DNA of 64,000 bases, taken from Balaenoptera acutorostrata (lineage: Eukaryota > Chordata > Mammalia > Artiodactyla > Balaenopteridae). A program made the position numbers and the translations under genes. The notes beneath the pieces are model-generated. The model saw only the letters and a list, made by a program, of their open reading frames with translations, was not told the origin of the DNA and did not search any database. Where the stretch lies: contig NC_080082.1 in assembly GCF_949987535.1 (NCBI RefSeq), positions 49,204,374 through 49,268,373 of the forward strand. Reading direction: 5' to 3'. Below are positions 38,332-51,215 of this stretch, in pieces; the first letter of the stretch is position 1, and each line of letters starts with the position of its first letter.

Positions 38332-38671
38332 GGGCTTCCCTGGTGGCGCAGTGGTTGAGAATCTGCCTGCCAATGCAGGGGACACGGGTTCAAGCCCTGG
38401 TCTGGGAAGATCCCACATGCCGCGGAGCAACTGGGCCCGTGAGCCACAACTACTGAGCCTGTGCGTCTGGAGCCTGTGCTCCACAACAAGAGAGGCCGCG
38501 ATAATGAGAGGCCCGCGCACCGCGATGAAGAGTGGCCCCCGCTTGCTGCAACTAGAGAAAGCCCTCGCACAGAAACGAAGACCCAACACAGCCATAAATA
38601 AATAAATAAATAAATAAACACAAAGTTAAAAAAAAAAAAAGATGTAACACTCAAGATTTCAGCTTTAAAAA
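38332..38671 (+). mobile_element. CHR-type SINE with a double A-tail
   Basis: Sense copy, 'ggggcttccctggtggcgcagtgg' through (AATA)n. The first A-run is followed by about 25 non-SINE bases and a second A-run, and only then by the target-site duplication AAAAAATGGCATTGAG (38,316-38,331 and 38,672-38,687). Confidence 0.93.
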
Positions 38672-39229
38672 AAAAAATGGCATTGAGAAAAATGGCCAAA
38701 GATTAAAACAATCGAGATGGATCTACCAAGCCTTTTCCTATGGATTTATGTGGATTAACGATTTAATTAACATTGCTCCAATAGTTAATTATTCGTCAGT
38801 CACAACTGGTTTCTCTGTCTCTCTGTCTCTCTGTTTCTCTCTCTTTCAGTATGACATTCATGATATCATAAATACTTTGTCTCCTAGGGCAGAATATACA
38901 ATGGAGAAAAGACAAACTCTTCAGCAAGTGGTGTTGGGAAAGCTGCACAGCCACATGTAAATCAGTGAATTTAGAACACATGCTCACACCACACCCAAAA
39001 ATAAACTTAAAATGGCTTAAAGACTTAAACATAAGACATGACACCATAAAACTCCTAGACGAGAACATAGGCAAAACATCCTCTGACATAAATCGTACCA
39101 ATGTTTTCTTAGGTCAGTCTCACTAGGCTATAGAAATAAAAGCAAAAATAAACAAATGGGACCTAATCAAACTTATAAGCTTTTCCACAGCAAAGGAAAC
39201 CATAAACAAAATGTAAAGACAACCCACAG

Positions 39230-39477
39230 CATTGACATACATACACTACCAAATGTAAAATAGATAGCTAGTGGGAAGCAGCCGCATAGCACAGGGAGAT
39301 CAGCTCGGTGCTTTGTGACCACCTAGAGGGATGGGATAGGGAGGGTGGGAGGGAGATGCAAAAGGGAGGGGATATGGGGATGTATGTGTATATATAGCTT
39401 ATTCACTTTGTTATAAAGCAGAAACTAATATACCATTGTAAAGCAATTATACTCCAATAAAGATGTTAAAAAAAAAA
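39230..39477 (+). mobile_element. Nested 5'-truncated L1 3' end
   Basis: 'gcacagggagatcagctcggtgc...cactttgttataaagcagaaac...ccaataaagatgtt' and a poly(A) form a short L1 3'UTR copy. It sits inside the other L1's ORF2. The flanks TAAAGACAACCCACAG (39,214-39,229) and TAAAGACAATCCATAG (39,478-39,493) are an aged target-site duplication with two differences. Confidence 0.88.
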
Positions 39478-40224
39478 TAAAGACAATCCATAGGCTGGGA
39501 GAAAATGCTTGCAAACAATGCGACCAACAATGGCTTAATTTCCAAAACATACAAACAGCTCTTACAACGCAATAACAAAAAACCAAACAGCCCAATCAAA
39601 AAATGGGCAGAAGACTTAAATAGACATCTCTCCAAAGAAGACATACAGATGGCCAATAGGCACATGTAAAGATGCTCAACATTGCTAATTATTAAAGAAA
39701 TGCAAGTCAAAACCACAATGAGAAAAAAAAAAAAAAAACAAAAAAAACCACAATGAGGTACCACCTCACACTGGTCAAAATGGCTATCATTAAAAAGTCT
39801 ACAAATAACAAATGCTGGAAAGGGTGTGGAGAAATGGGAACCCTCCTACACTGTTGGTGGAAATGTAAATTGGTGCAGCCACTATGGAAAACGTTATGGA
39901 GGTTCCTCAAAAAACTAAAAATAGAATTACCATATGATCTAACAATTCCACTCCTGGGCATATATCTGGACAAAACTATAATTCGAAAGTGTTCATAGCA
40001 GCACCATTTACAATAGCCAAGACATGGAAGCAACCTAAGTGTCCATCGACAGATGAATGGATAAAGTAGAAGTAGTATATATATATATACACACAATGGA
40101 ATACCACTCAGCAATTAAAAAGAATGAAATAATGCCATTTGCAGCAACATGGATGGAACTAGAGATTATCATGCTAAATGAAGTAAGTCAGAAAGACAAA
40201 GACAAATACCATATGATACCCTTT

Positions 40225-40570
40225 ATTTTATTTTATTTATCAATTTTAAAAATTTATTATTTATTTATTTATTTATTTATTTTTGGCTGCATTGGGTCTC
40301 TGTTGCTGCCCGTGGACTTTCTCTAGTTGTGGTGAGCAGGGGCTACTCTTCGTTGTGGTGCACAGGCTTCTTATTGCAGTGGCTTCTCCTGTTGTGGAGC
40401 ATGGTCTCTAGGCACGTGGGCTTCAGTAGTTGTGGCACATGGGCTCAGTAGTTGTAGTGCACGGGCTTAGTTGCTCCACAGCATGTGGGATCTTCCTGGA
40501 CCAGGGATCAAATCCATGTCCCCTGCATTGGCAGGCGGATTCTTAACCACTGTGCCACCAGGGAAGTCCT
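40225..40570 (-). mobile_element. CHR-type SINE inside L1 3'UTR
   Basis: Inverted copy: (ATTT)n tail, full body, 'gtgccaccagggaagtcc' end. L1 3'UTR sequence continues on both sides. Confidence 0.92.
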
Positions 40571-40969
40571 ATTTATATATGGAATCTTAAATATGACACA
40601 AATGAACTTATTCACAGAACAGAAATAGACTCACAAGCATAGAGAACAGACCTGTGGTTGCCAAGGGGCAGGGGTGAGGGAGGAATCAATTTGGAGCTTG
40701 GAATTAGCAGAGGCAAACTATTATATATAGACTGGATAAACAACAGGGTCCTACTGTATAGCACAGGGAACTATATTTGACATCCTGTAATAGCCATAAT
40801 GGAAAAGAATATGAAAAAGAATATATATATATATATACACACATATATATACACACACATATATATATAAACTGAATCACTTTGCTGTACACCAGAAACT
40901 AACACAACATTGTAAATCAACTATACTTCAATAAAAATAAATTAAAAACAAATAAACAAACCAAAAAAC

Positions 40970-41590
40970 AAAACCTTTGTCTCCTAATCAGATGCTTGGA
41001 GATGGTCTTAGGACATTAGTGCAATTTTCCCAGGTTGCCGCCTCCTGAATAAAGCAATTTTTCCTTTTCCAGCAACTCTTATCTCGCCAGTATCGACCTT
41101 TCCAACAGTGAGCAGCTGAATTTGGGTAGGGAACCAGCCTCCTCCAGTTACACTCCTGGGTTGAACACAGTCACTGACTACATAGACAGGGATGTTTACT
41201 GTGGGAACGGCAGCAGAGCTCCATACTTGACCACCTGCTCAGTCACCCAACATCCCTCCCCCATTTTCCCCAATATGACCCTGTCTAGAGTTTTCTCTCT
41301 TGTCACTGCCCAAATATACTGTAGCCCATAAAATCGACTTCAGCCCACATGTATTTGAAGAGAAATAAGATAGTATTTATTAGCTTCCAGATAATAGGTG
41401 GATGCACTGCGTATGGAAATGACAAGCTTTAGTGTGTCTTTTGATTTTGTAGCTTTGTGAAGCATAATACAATGTCTCTAATTATTTCTGTGATCGGTTG
41501 CAGAGTACACACCACGGAAATCTTTGTGCGTACCTTTGAGAGGAGCGAGACCCCATCTCTTTATGGGAACTTCGGGGTACCACTTCCGAG
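40970..41590. other. No supported gene
   Basis: Unique sequence between the L1 and the zinc-finger promoter. Nothing recognised. Confidence 0.5.
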
Positions 41591-41868
41591 AGCCTATTGC
41601 TGGGCATCTTGGCCTTTGCCGAGAGGTCTGGAGAGGGCGCCCCTAGCCAGCGTCCGCGTCTGGGTGAAAACTACATTACCCAGATGTCTCTGCGCTGCGC
41701 GTCTGCGGCGCTGGGCCAATGAAGGAGAGCGTCCGAGGAGAAGGACGCTCTCATACTTTGCGAAACCTGTCAAGGAGGGACTTCCGGCGTTCTCCCGGCG
41801 GCGGTCATTTTGGTGACCATGGGTCGGCCTGCTTAATCCGGTTCTGGAGCTCTTGGTCCGGCCCGAGG
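41590..41868 (+). promoter_or_regulatory. GC-rich promoter and probable first exon of the KRAB-ZNF locus
   Basis: CpG-rich block. It has an ACTACATTACCCAGATGTC element at about 41,670-41,688 that resembles the ZNF143/SBS motif (ACTACAnnTCCCAG...), a CCAAT box at 41,716-41,720 and a perfect 10-bp inverted repeat at 41,725-41,752. A likely non-coding first exon ends at 41,868 before GTAAAG. CpG density stays high to about 42,060. ZNF143-type motifs and CpG promoters are common at KRAB-ZNF genes. Transcription start is inferred. Confidence 0.7.
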
Positions 41869-42359
41869 TAAAGTGAGCGGGAAGGGGCGAGAGAGGACGT
41901 TGTCTGCAGCTCATAGAGGCGGGTCTGTGGCTCGGAGAGGGCGCCGCCTGGGGTGACTCCGCCCGGGGGCTGGGGTAGGGGCTTGGCTGAGCCCACGGCG
42001 CCCGGGCTTGGTCGCCCGACTCTCCCGGCTTCGCTCCGCCACAGGCTCTCTGGCGGCTGTGCTGAGGGACCCAGCAGAGGTTGATGCTCTGTGCCGCAGG
42101 CCTTCACCTGCCCAGACCCCCACCTCCGAATCCTAAAGCTTCGAATGAGGGGTGCCTGCTCGGGTCACTTCAGGTTGTCCCCTTTAAGACAGTGGAGCGT
42201 TCCTGGGTGGAGTCCCCATTTCTGACACCCAGTGTAATGAGTAGAGGACTTTTACACGCAGAGGGACCAACGTGCAGAGCCATGGAGGTGCGATTGAGGA
42301 GCATTCGGGAAACCTGGGGCGAGTCTCCTTATGGAAACTTTGTGAGCGGATGAGCCCTA

Positions 42360-42634
42360 TGTGGAATGGTAGTTGCCCGAGCAGCTGGGCCTGCATTCTG
42401 AAGACGCTGGTAGCCACGGAGAGTTGTGAGCAGATAGACTAGATTTGAGCTAGAATTCTAAAAGTTTCCTAAAGGATTCTGAGAGATCAAACTGCGTGCG
42501 GGGTAGAGGGTAGGGGTGGGCAGTTGAGGACAGTGGATATGGGGTGACGTTGTGGAGGCTACTGCAAACAGACCAGAATTACCATGGAGGCTGGACCGGA
42601 GAGGTGGCTGTAGAGTGGGGAGAAGTGATCCAAT
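42360..42634. repeat. Old interspersed repeat remnant, family not resolved
   Basis: Shares its pattern with 43,860-44,400 ('gggcctgcattctgaagacgctgg' against 'tgcctctattctggggacactgg'; both have 'tggaggctactgca' or 'gaggcttctgcag'). It is split from the rest by a SINE. Confidence 0.45.
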
Positions 42635-42643
42635 TATGAGAAG

Positions 42644-42835
42644 TTTTTTTTTTTTTTTAATTTATTTATTTTGGCTGCTCTGGGTCTTAGTTACGGCGCA
42701 CGGGATCTTTGTTGTAGCATGTGGGCTCTTAGTTGTGGCATGTTTGCAGGATCTAGTTCCCTGACCAGAGATCGAACCCAGGCCCCCTGCATTGGGAGTG
42801 CAGAGTCTTAACCACTGGGCCACCAGGGAAGTCCC
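42644..42835 (-). mobile_element. CHR-type SINE in ZNF intron 1
   Basis: Poly(T) tail through 'gggccaccagggaagtcc'. Target-site duplication TATGAGAAG at 42,635-42,643 and 42,836-42,844. Confidence 0.94.
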
Positions 42836-43239
42836 TATGAGAAGATTTTAAAGGACAGAAAAACTAGCATCCACTCAGCCCTCTTTCCCCATTTTTAACT
42901 AGGAGTTTATGAAACAACCACTCATTTCAACACCGAGAGATCAGTATTTTAAATGTGTAGGTATAGGTAGGCATTTCAATTCAACACTGAAATGTATGAA
43001 TTTAACAAGTTTATGCAAACACTTAATATTTGGTTCACACCTTAATATACCATAAAGCAGTATATTAAGACACTAAAAAGTCTTAAATATTACATTTTCT
43101 CAAATACTCAAAAGGTAAATATAACACACATCTAAAATTTCAAAAGCCATTAAATCATTTGCACTGAAAACATTGACAAAAGCCTTAATTCTGTGGATGG
43201 TAGTTATAGCTCATATTTAACACTTGACATACACTAAGG

Positions 43240-43400
43240 CATACAATACCAACATCAGCCCCATTAGGTTGGTACCATTTTTATGCCCATTCTACAGATA
43301 AAAACACTGAGGCACAGGAAGATTGAGTCCTAGTTTAAGGTTACACAGCTAGTAAGAGGCAGCACCAAGGACTGAAGCCCAGAAGTTAAAGTCAGGTCAT
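43240..43400 (-). mobile_element. MIR SINE remnant
   Basis: Antisense MIR core: 'tctacagataaaaacactgaggcacaggaagattgag...ggttacacagctagtaag'. Confidence 0.8.
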
Positions 43401-43859
43401 CTTGCTTCAGGGTAGGCATAGGAGGTTGGATCAGCCCTTGAGACCCCACCATGGATGCCCTTCACTCATAGTCTCACTCTTCCCACAGGTTTCCATGGCT
43501 TCAGAAGCACTTATGAGCAATGCACAGGTGACTAAAGATTGTCTCAGGCCCTCACTCTCCCCATCTCCCACTCATGGTCTCCAGGATGTGTCCTGGGACC
43601 CCCTGCCTGCCACTCTACTGTTATCATTGGTTCTGAGGCCTCTCCTCAGACTCAAGACCCTGAATCCAGGCCAGGGGTTATATGGAGGGGTCCCTGGTTT
43701 CTGGCCACTAATAGTCTGTCCTGTAGAAGGTATTAAATGTACTGGAATCACCACGTGCAAATGCTTAGAGGTGAGACTGAGTGGCAACCGCAGTTCTCCA
43801 TTACGTCTTACAGGATCAGAGAGCCGGAGTGCAGGAGTCAGGCCTGAAATGGCAGGCTG

Positions 43860-44400
43860 AGGAACTGTGCCTCTATTCTGGGGACACTGGGAGCCATGGA
43901 AGTTTTGGAGTAGAAGAGGGTCTGAATCAGATCTAAACAGACTTTCTCTGGTCGCAGAGGGGAGAGCAGACAGTAGGAGTGAGGGAGGCTTCTGCAGTAC
44001 TCCAGATGAGTGTGGTGACAGCTGGACCAGGTTGGTGGCTGGATCAGGGTAGTGGCTGTGGATGGGGGTTTGTGGATTTGTTTTTAAGGTAGGTCCAACA
44101 AAACTTTCTGACTAGAGAGGGGAGTTGTCTAAGTTTTGGCCTTTGCAGCTGGAAGGAAGGAGATGCCATTAACTGGAATGGGGAAATCACTTGTAGGCGT
44201 AATTTTCAAGAGGGAATATTAGGAGTTAGATTTTGGCCATGTTGAGTCTGAGATGCAGAGACCCCCCCCAAGTGGAGGCTTTGAGTGGACAGCTGGACAT
44301 AGGTCTGGATTTCAGGGGAAGGATTCAGGTTGGAGACGCCACAAGCTGGTGGCCTGTGTGTGGACTGGGGTGGAGCTCTGAGTCATTTAGGAAGGGGAGT
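43860..44400. repeat. Old interspersed repeat remnant in ZNF intron 2
   Basis: Sequence of the same type as 6,840-7,090 and 42,360-42,634 ('gaggcttctgcagtactccagatgag', 'gccattaactggaatgggg', 'gattttggccatgttgag'). Non-coding. Confidence 0.5.
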
Positions 44401-44409
44401 CTTCAGATC

Positions 44410-45545
44410 ATGGTGACAGTGTTGTTAGGGGACAAGGAAGAGGAGGGCCAGATTGGAGGACTGGGCCTCTCTCTGGAGCACCTGAATGGGGCTGGTGCAC
44501 ATCACAAAGGCATATGAGGGAGAGTAGCGGCTGTGCGGGAGGAGGTAGGTGTGGGGGAGAGGTGGGTCTGTAGGGGACCAAGGCTTCCAAGGGGGAGTGC
44601 ACATGAGGTGGATGTGGGAGCATAGCAGTAATGGAGGTGAGATGGCAGTGAGGCCAAGGGCTACTCCCCCCTCTAAAAGCACGCTAGAGTTTTGTGGTGA
44701 CCTTTGGTGAGGCCTGCAGGGTTTCACTCAGGCTGGCAGATAAGCTCAGGGGCAAATGGGTCAGCTGGGAGAGTAGCTAGGCCTGGGCTGGGGGACGGGA
44801 GGTTCTGGGTTTTGAATGAGGCTTGAATGGAAAGAGGAAGGCTGAGACTGGTGAAGGGACAGCATGTGTAACACAGCAGTAAAGAGAACTTAAAAGTATG
44901 TGGCACCTGCATGTGGTTCTAGGTGGCTGAAGCTGAAGCAAGGGAAGGGCATGGTGGAGAGGCCTTTAAAGCAGGGCTAGGGGCTTCCCCTGCCAGTGTG
45001 GGCCATCAGGGCTCTGGGGCAGGATGGATCGTAACTGCGTTTGGCAAGCACTCTCCAGATGCCTTGTGCAGAGTGGCATGTGGGGAGATGCCTTTGGTGT
45101 GGGCTGAGGTGGAGGAGGTAGCAGTGGTGGTGGGGGGTTGGAAATGTGGGGGAGGCGTTGTCAATGGAGTGATGTGCTCAGTGGAGAGAGCGAGAACTGA
45201 AGGTCCCAGGGGCTTGCTCCCAGCAGCTTAAAGGAAGAAAACTAAGCCCATGTCTGGTGTATCTGGGAACCCTTGGGGAACTTGCTGGCAAGAGTGGAGG
45301 TGGAGACTTTCATGCCATGCCCAGTGCTTGGATGGCATTTATTTATTTGCCCACATGCCTATCGTGGATGTGGGATGGCACATTGATCAATAGGAAAGAG
45401 GAGAATGCTGGCACCAGTGGCATCTGGGCCTTGTATATCCTGAGTTTTGGAGCTGGAGAGGAGTGGGGGCAGGGAGTGGATGTTTGGGGGACTGAGGGTC
45501 CTGGTGAGAGAGGCTGCTCAAGGACGTTGCCTTCCCCATCATGGT
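44410..45545. other. ZNF intron sequence, no gene
   Basis: G-rich intronic sequence upstream of the KRAB-A exon. Only chance open frames are present. Confidence 0.55.
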
Positions 45546-45547
45546 AG

Positions 45548-45694
<147 letters not shown>

Positions 45695-47173
45695 TGAGTG
45701 TCTTTGACTGGGTTCTTTCCTTCCTTGTTTCTCCAGGGGCCACTCTTTCCTTCACACAGCCAGACTGTGGACATTGCTCCCTCCCTGTGTTTTCTTTCAT
45801 AGGTGCTGTGGGTGCCAGGCTTGGCTGAGTGTACTTTCCCATCCTCTCCCAAGCAACCCTTCAGCATCCCTGAAGCCTTTCAGGGAAGGATATGGGAGTA
45901 GGAAGTCTGCAATGAAACCAGTGGATCCCAAAGACTTGGTCACCCTGGCAGAGTGACTGTCCAGATATATTGCAACTCTCTGCCCCAGTTCTGCCCCCTT
46001 CCCTCCAGCTGGCATTTTCTCATGCCTGACTGTGCCAGGAATTGCAGGCACCAACATGGTCATTACTTGTGGGGACCACTGGGCTATTCCTATAAGATAC
46101 TCCTCCAAGGTTCTTTTTGTAACATTAGTTTTTTTTCCTGTGGTCATGGGGTGGGTTGCTCTGCACCAGTGCTGTCTACTCACCTGCCTTGTCTTTCACT
46201 TAGGACTTGCATCTTCCAGGTTCCATGTTGTTGCCCACCTGGAGTTGCAGGGAGAGCTGTGGGTGCCTGACCGGGCAGGCCTGACTCCAGCCATAGCAAG
46301 AGGGCCCTGGAAGGGGACTGGCCTTGGGAGGTGGGACATGAGGGATGGCTCCATGTCAGGGCTGGGTTCACATCATACCAGGAACCTCTCTAGTGCCCAT
46401 TGTTGTTTTCATGCCAAGGTCAGGGGCCATAATTTACTTCTATCTTTTAATCTCCATTCTTGACAATTTGCCCCTTTATCATTTCTATTCTGACTTCTGG
46501 CCAGGGCTAATCCATGCCTGTCTGGCCTTCAGGTCTCCCTATTCCTCTCCACTGCTCCCTCGGAAGGGCTCTCCAGCATTGAGCTACACATAATGTATTG
46601 GTGAGATGTACACATATTCTGAGCAGTACATGAACACCAGCTACTTGGTTGCAGTTGATTTCCCCTTTTGTTCAGTGCTCATGTCACTAGCAGACAAGCC
46701 CCTGCTGAAAGCCATTTGCAGAGAAGTGAGTTGGGAGACCCAGCTTCTCCTTCCTGTACTGCATCCCACCTGTTTCCTTGCCCATAGTAGACCTCCCCAT
46801 TGTATGATCTTGCCAGGCTCAGAACTGCACAGCAGACCCTTTCTTACATCACTTCAGCCCCTCTGTCCTCCCAACAGTCCTATGTACTAATTCCTGGGTT
46901 TGTAAGAAGTACATTTGTGATAGGGCTGCCCCCTCCCACCAGAGGCTGCATGCTTTCAGATTGTTGGTTTTGAATGAAGGATGAGGAGGCACTTTCTCAA
47001 GGCGTGTTACAACTCAGGACTCCCAGGGCAGGTCCAACCACCCAGAAGGCCTACCCTTGTGCGATGTGTGGCCCAGTCTTGAAAGACATTTTGTACCTGG
47101 CTGAGCAGCAGGGAATATACCCCAGGCAGAAACTGCACATGTGTGCAGCATGTGTGAAACAACTCTGGTATAA

Positions 47174-47662
<489 letters not shown>

Positions 47663-48515
47663 TAAGTGCAGGGAATGTGGGAAAACCTACAGCAGAAGCA
47701 CCCACCTTGTTTGGCATAAAAAAACACTGGAGAAAGGCCTTATGAATGCAGCAAATGTGGGAAAGGCTATAGCAGCAAACACACACTTGTTCAACACCAG
47801 AGACTATACACTGGAGAATGGCCTTATGAATGCAGTGAATGTGGGACATTCTTTAGCCACAAGTCCAGCCTCATTAAACATCAGAGAAGTCACATTGTAG
47901 AAAAGCCTTAAGCTAATGGCCTTTCCTCATTTGTTACCAGAAAGTTCAAACTGGAGAAAGGCCTCTGCAGTGCAGGGTGTTTGCTCTCTCCTTGGTCAAC
48001 GGGAATGACACCAGGGAGAAGTTCTGAGAGTAGTCTTTATAAAGTAGCCATCAACCGAAAGTTGTATCTCATACATCTGAACATCCACAGTGGGGAGATT
48101 TCGTATGAGTGCCGGTTATGTGGGAAGCTCTCAGGACCTGTATTGCAGTTTGGCCTGCTCAAGGCCCTTGCCTGAGTTAAATCACTGCCAGTACCTGTGG
48201 CAGAAGCCATCTCGCCTCTGCCTGCTGGCTAATGTGCATCAGGTTACCCAGTGTGCCCAGGGAAGGCAGACCTCTGTACACCCCCCCTTCCCTGGAGGAA
48301 ATCATGAGTGGTCTAAGGCCATTGGAGGCATAATTACATTCACACACTGGGTGTGATTAGAGTTGGGGGGAGCGAGCTAAAGAGGATGTACCCCATCTGT
48401 AGTGCTTCCAGAAATATTCTGCTCACTAAAGCTGTGAGGGATGAGCATGTATAGATATTCTCAGGACTTCTAGATTTACATTTCTTCTATGGACAAGGTC
48501 ACTGGCAGAGCAAAT

Positions 48516-48521
48516 AATAAA
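48516..48521 (+). terminator. Candidate poly(A) signal of the ZNF locus
   Basis: AATAAA in CAAATAATAAAGC, about 600 bases after the last zinc finger and before the next repeat block. Confidence 0.6.
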
Positions 48522-48774
48522 GCTTTCTGGATTCCTGGGGCTACTTGGGCTGTTTACCTCAAAGCCACTGTTAGACAGGCAAGAAAATGGAGACTGAGAG
48601 AAGAGAGATATTGTAGTCCAAGAATGTGACTTTTGTGACTCACAGTCTTTATTGCTTGCTATTCTTTCCTTCCATTGAAGTAGAAGTGTCCCACCAGAGG
48701 GTTGAGAATAGTTACGGTCAAATCAATATGTTTGTCAAATATTCCAGTTTTTCAAGAGAAGCAGGAGATCCAGA

Positions 48775-49261
48775 TTTTTTGAAAGCTCGATTGAGATATA
48801 ATTGATGGGCAGTAAACTGTGTACATTTAAAGTGTAAAATGTGATGTTTTGTCATATGTATGGGCATATACATATATGATTTAATGATATTTAACAAATT
48901 CATCACCCTCCAAGTTACCTTATCCTCCTTTATAATCCCTCCTGTCCTCCCTCCCTAGCTCCCCATTCTCATGTCTTTCACTAAAAACTTCCAATTCTAG
49001 AATTTTGTATAAATGGAATAAATAACAAGATGTTTACTCTTTTTTGCCTTTTTTTCCTCCACACATCATCATTATTTTCAGATTTCTCCATGTTGCATGT
49101 ATGGGTACTTTATTTGCTTCATTAGAGAGTAGTATTTACTTGTATGGATATATCACAATCTGTTTTTCTATTCATCTTTTAATGGACATTTGGATTGATA
49201 CTAGTTTGGAGTTACTGCAAATAAAGCTGCTATGGACATTCATGTACTAGGCTTTCTCTTA
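48775..49261 (-). mobile_element. Old L1 3'-end remnant
   Basis: 'gattgagatataattgatgggcagtaaactgtgtacatttaaagtg' and 'tttctccatgttgcatgtatggg' follow the old L1M 3'UTR pattern. It appears to resume at about 50,230 after an LTR-like insertion. Confidence 0.65.
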
Positions 49262-49745
49262 GGTTTGTCAACTTAAAGAAAAACACAACATAAGGGTTGT
49301 GAGTTTAAGTTTTATTCAGGGTCTTACTGAGGACTATAGCCCAGGAGACAGCTCTGAGGAACTGCTCCAAAAACGTAGGGGAGGAGCCAGTATATATATG
49401 AATTTTTTGGCTAGGAAATACGTGTAGTCAAGCATACATCTTGGTAAAAGATTACTGCTAATCACAAAGAACAGATATCTCAAGTTAATGATTTTAGTGC
49501 TTTTCTATGTATGAGACGATGCAAGAATCTGGGGTCACTAAAGTTCTTCCTGAGATATGCATCTAATTATCTAGGGGCCCATTTATCCAAAGCACAGAGT
49601 GACTCATCCTGTTTTTTCATCCTGAATTCCCCTCAAGGTACACTGTTGGTGGTGACTGCAGTGGGTTGTGGCTTAACCCCTGTGTAACTGGATGATGAGT
49701 GATGCTCTTTGTTCTTTTTTTTTGTTCATGTTCCAATACTTAGGA
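49262..49745 (-). mobile_element. LTR-like insertion
   Basis: Interrupts the old L1. On the minus strand it has AATAAA (49,311-49,316) near one end and no coding potential, like a solo LTR. Family not identified. The ends are approximate. Confidence 0.5.
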
Positions 49746-49799
49746 GTAAAAGGTTTGAATGCCTCATTTGTGCCCACAGCATTTTAATTTATGCAGTGA

Positions 49800-50225
49800 C
49801 TGAGTGCTAACACAGAGATGTTAATACCATTGAAAGAAGATTTTATTACATTTCCCAAGGGAAAGGGCACATAGGACTACATGGAGATCACCACTGTTGG
49901 TCAGGAGGCAGAAAAGAGTGAGGGGAAGGCAGAGGCCACAGCCTTTATTGGGGTTTTCATGGGAGAAGCAAGGCAGAGTAAACAGCTTAGGATTGGCTAG
50001 TTTAAATAATGACAGCAGGTTTTGGACTAGAGAACTGGTCTCAGATTGTCTGGTACCTGGCCTTGTGTTGATTTAGGGCAGGGGAAATATTGGCTTTGTG
50101 TGTGACTTAGTTGGTGGTTGGGGCTATAATTTGGATCGGTTGGTTTGTATATTAGAGACGTACTTCTGGCTAAACCCTTTGCTGTCTCAAGAATGGGACA
50201 GTCCTGGGAGGGGTGGTCTCTCCAG
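49800..50225 (-). mobile_element. Second LTR-like or retroposon segment
   Basis: Two minus-strand AATAAA signals (about 49,835 and 49,951), a purine-rich middle, and no reading frame. It lies between L1 parts. It may be a different LTR or part of the preceding one. Confidence 0.35.
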
Positions 50226-50229
50226 CAAG

Positions 50230-51215
50230 CTTTTTAAGATATCAAAAAATACAGAAAATAAAGAACATGATAAATACACTGAGTCAAAGAGTAACTGGAT
50301 ATGTATCTCTTTATGAACTGACAAACTGTGTTCCAAGGTGGTTATACCATTTTACATTCCCACCCGCAGTGTATGAGAGTTTTATTTGCTCTATATTCTT
50401 ACCAGCACTTGGTGTGGTCAGTGTTTTTAATTGTAGCCATTTTCCTTAGGTGTGTAGTGGTATTTCTCTGTGACTTTATTTTGTATTTCCCTAATGGCCA
50501 GTGTTTAGAATTTTTACATGCACTTACTACCTACCATCCCTCTATTTTCTTTGGTTAAGTGTTCAGATCTTTTGCCTATTAAAATCTTTTTCTGATATAT
50601 TACTGATTTTTCAGATTTCTTAAATTCTAGATTCAAGTCCTTAATTAGGTATGAGATTTGCCAATACAGTTTTCTAGCCTGTGGCTTGATTTTTCATTCT
50701 CTTAACAGTTTTTCCTATGGCAGAGAGTTGTAATGTTGATAAAATAAAGTCCAATATATTGTTTTTTTCGTTTTATTGAACATGTGTTTGGATTGTATGT
50801 AAAAAGTCTTTGTCTAACCCATGGTAAGAAGATTCTCTCCTTTGCTTCCTAATGGAGCTTTTCAGTTTTAGGTTTATAATCCATTTTGAGTTAATTATAA
50901 TGCACTGTGTGAGGTTTGGAGTCAGAGTTCTTAAAAAAAAAAAAAGATATTCAGTTGCTTCACAACATTTGTTGAAAGAACTATCTTTTCTCCACTAAAT
51001 TGCCTTTACACATTTCTCAAAAATCAGTTGCTCTTATATGTGCTACTATTTGTCTATACTTTTTTCATCTATATTTTTGCAAATATCTTAGTCTTAATAT
51101 AATTTTATAATGTGTCTTGAAATCATGTAATGCAGTCCTTCAACTTTGTACTTCTTTTTCAAATTTCTTCTGGCTATTCTGAATCCTTTGCATTGCCATA
51201 TGAGTTTTATTTTAT
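50230..51215 (-). mobile_element. Old L1 ORF2-end remnant
   Basis: 'ctgtgttccaaggtggttataccattttacattcccaccc' and 'ggtgtgtagtggtatttctctgtg' match the L1 ORF2 C-terminal region in antisense, followed by earlier ORF2 sequence up to about 51,215. Heavily decayed. Confidence 0.75.

Larger units (their letters stand above)
38890..40960 (+). mobile_element. L1, 5'-truncated late ORF2 and 3'UTR
   Basis: Plus-strand L1 beginning in late ORF2 ('cagaatatacaatggagaaaagac'). It continues through the cysteine-rich end ('aatgctggaaagggtgtggagaaatgggaac', 39,753-39,998 as an open piece) to a 3'UTR ending 'aacattgtaaatcaactatac' with AATAAA at about 40,930. It is interrupted by a 248-bp L1 3' fragment and a SINE. 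The frame is broken in several places. Confidence 0.93.

Noticed and set aside
41790..41825. YY1-like site near the ATG at 41,819 (gcggtcattttggtgaccatg)
   Set aside because: The core ATGG is not properly matched, and the ATG opens no KRAB-ZNF reading frame in phase with downstream exons.
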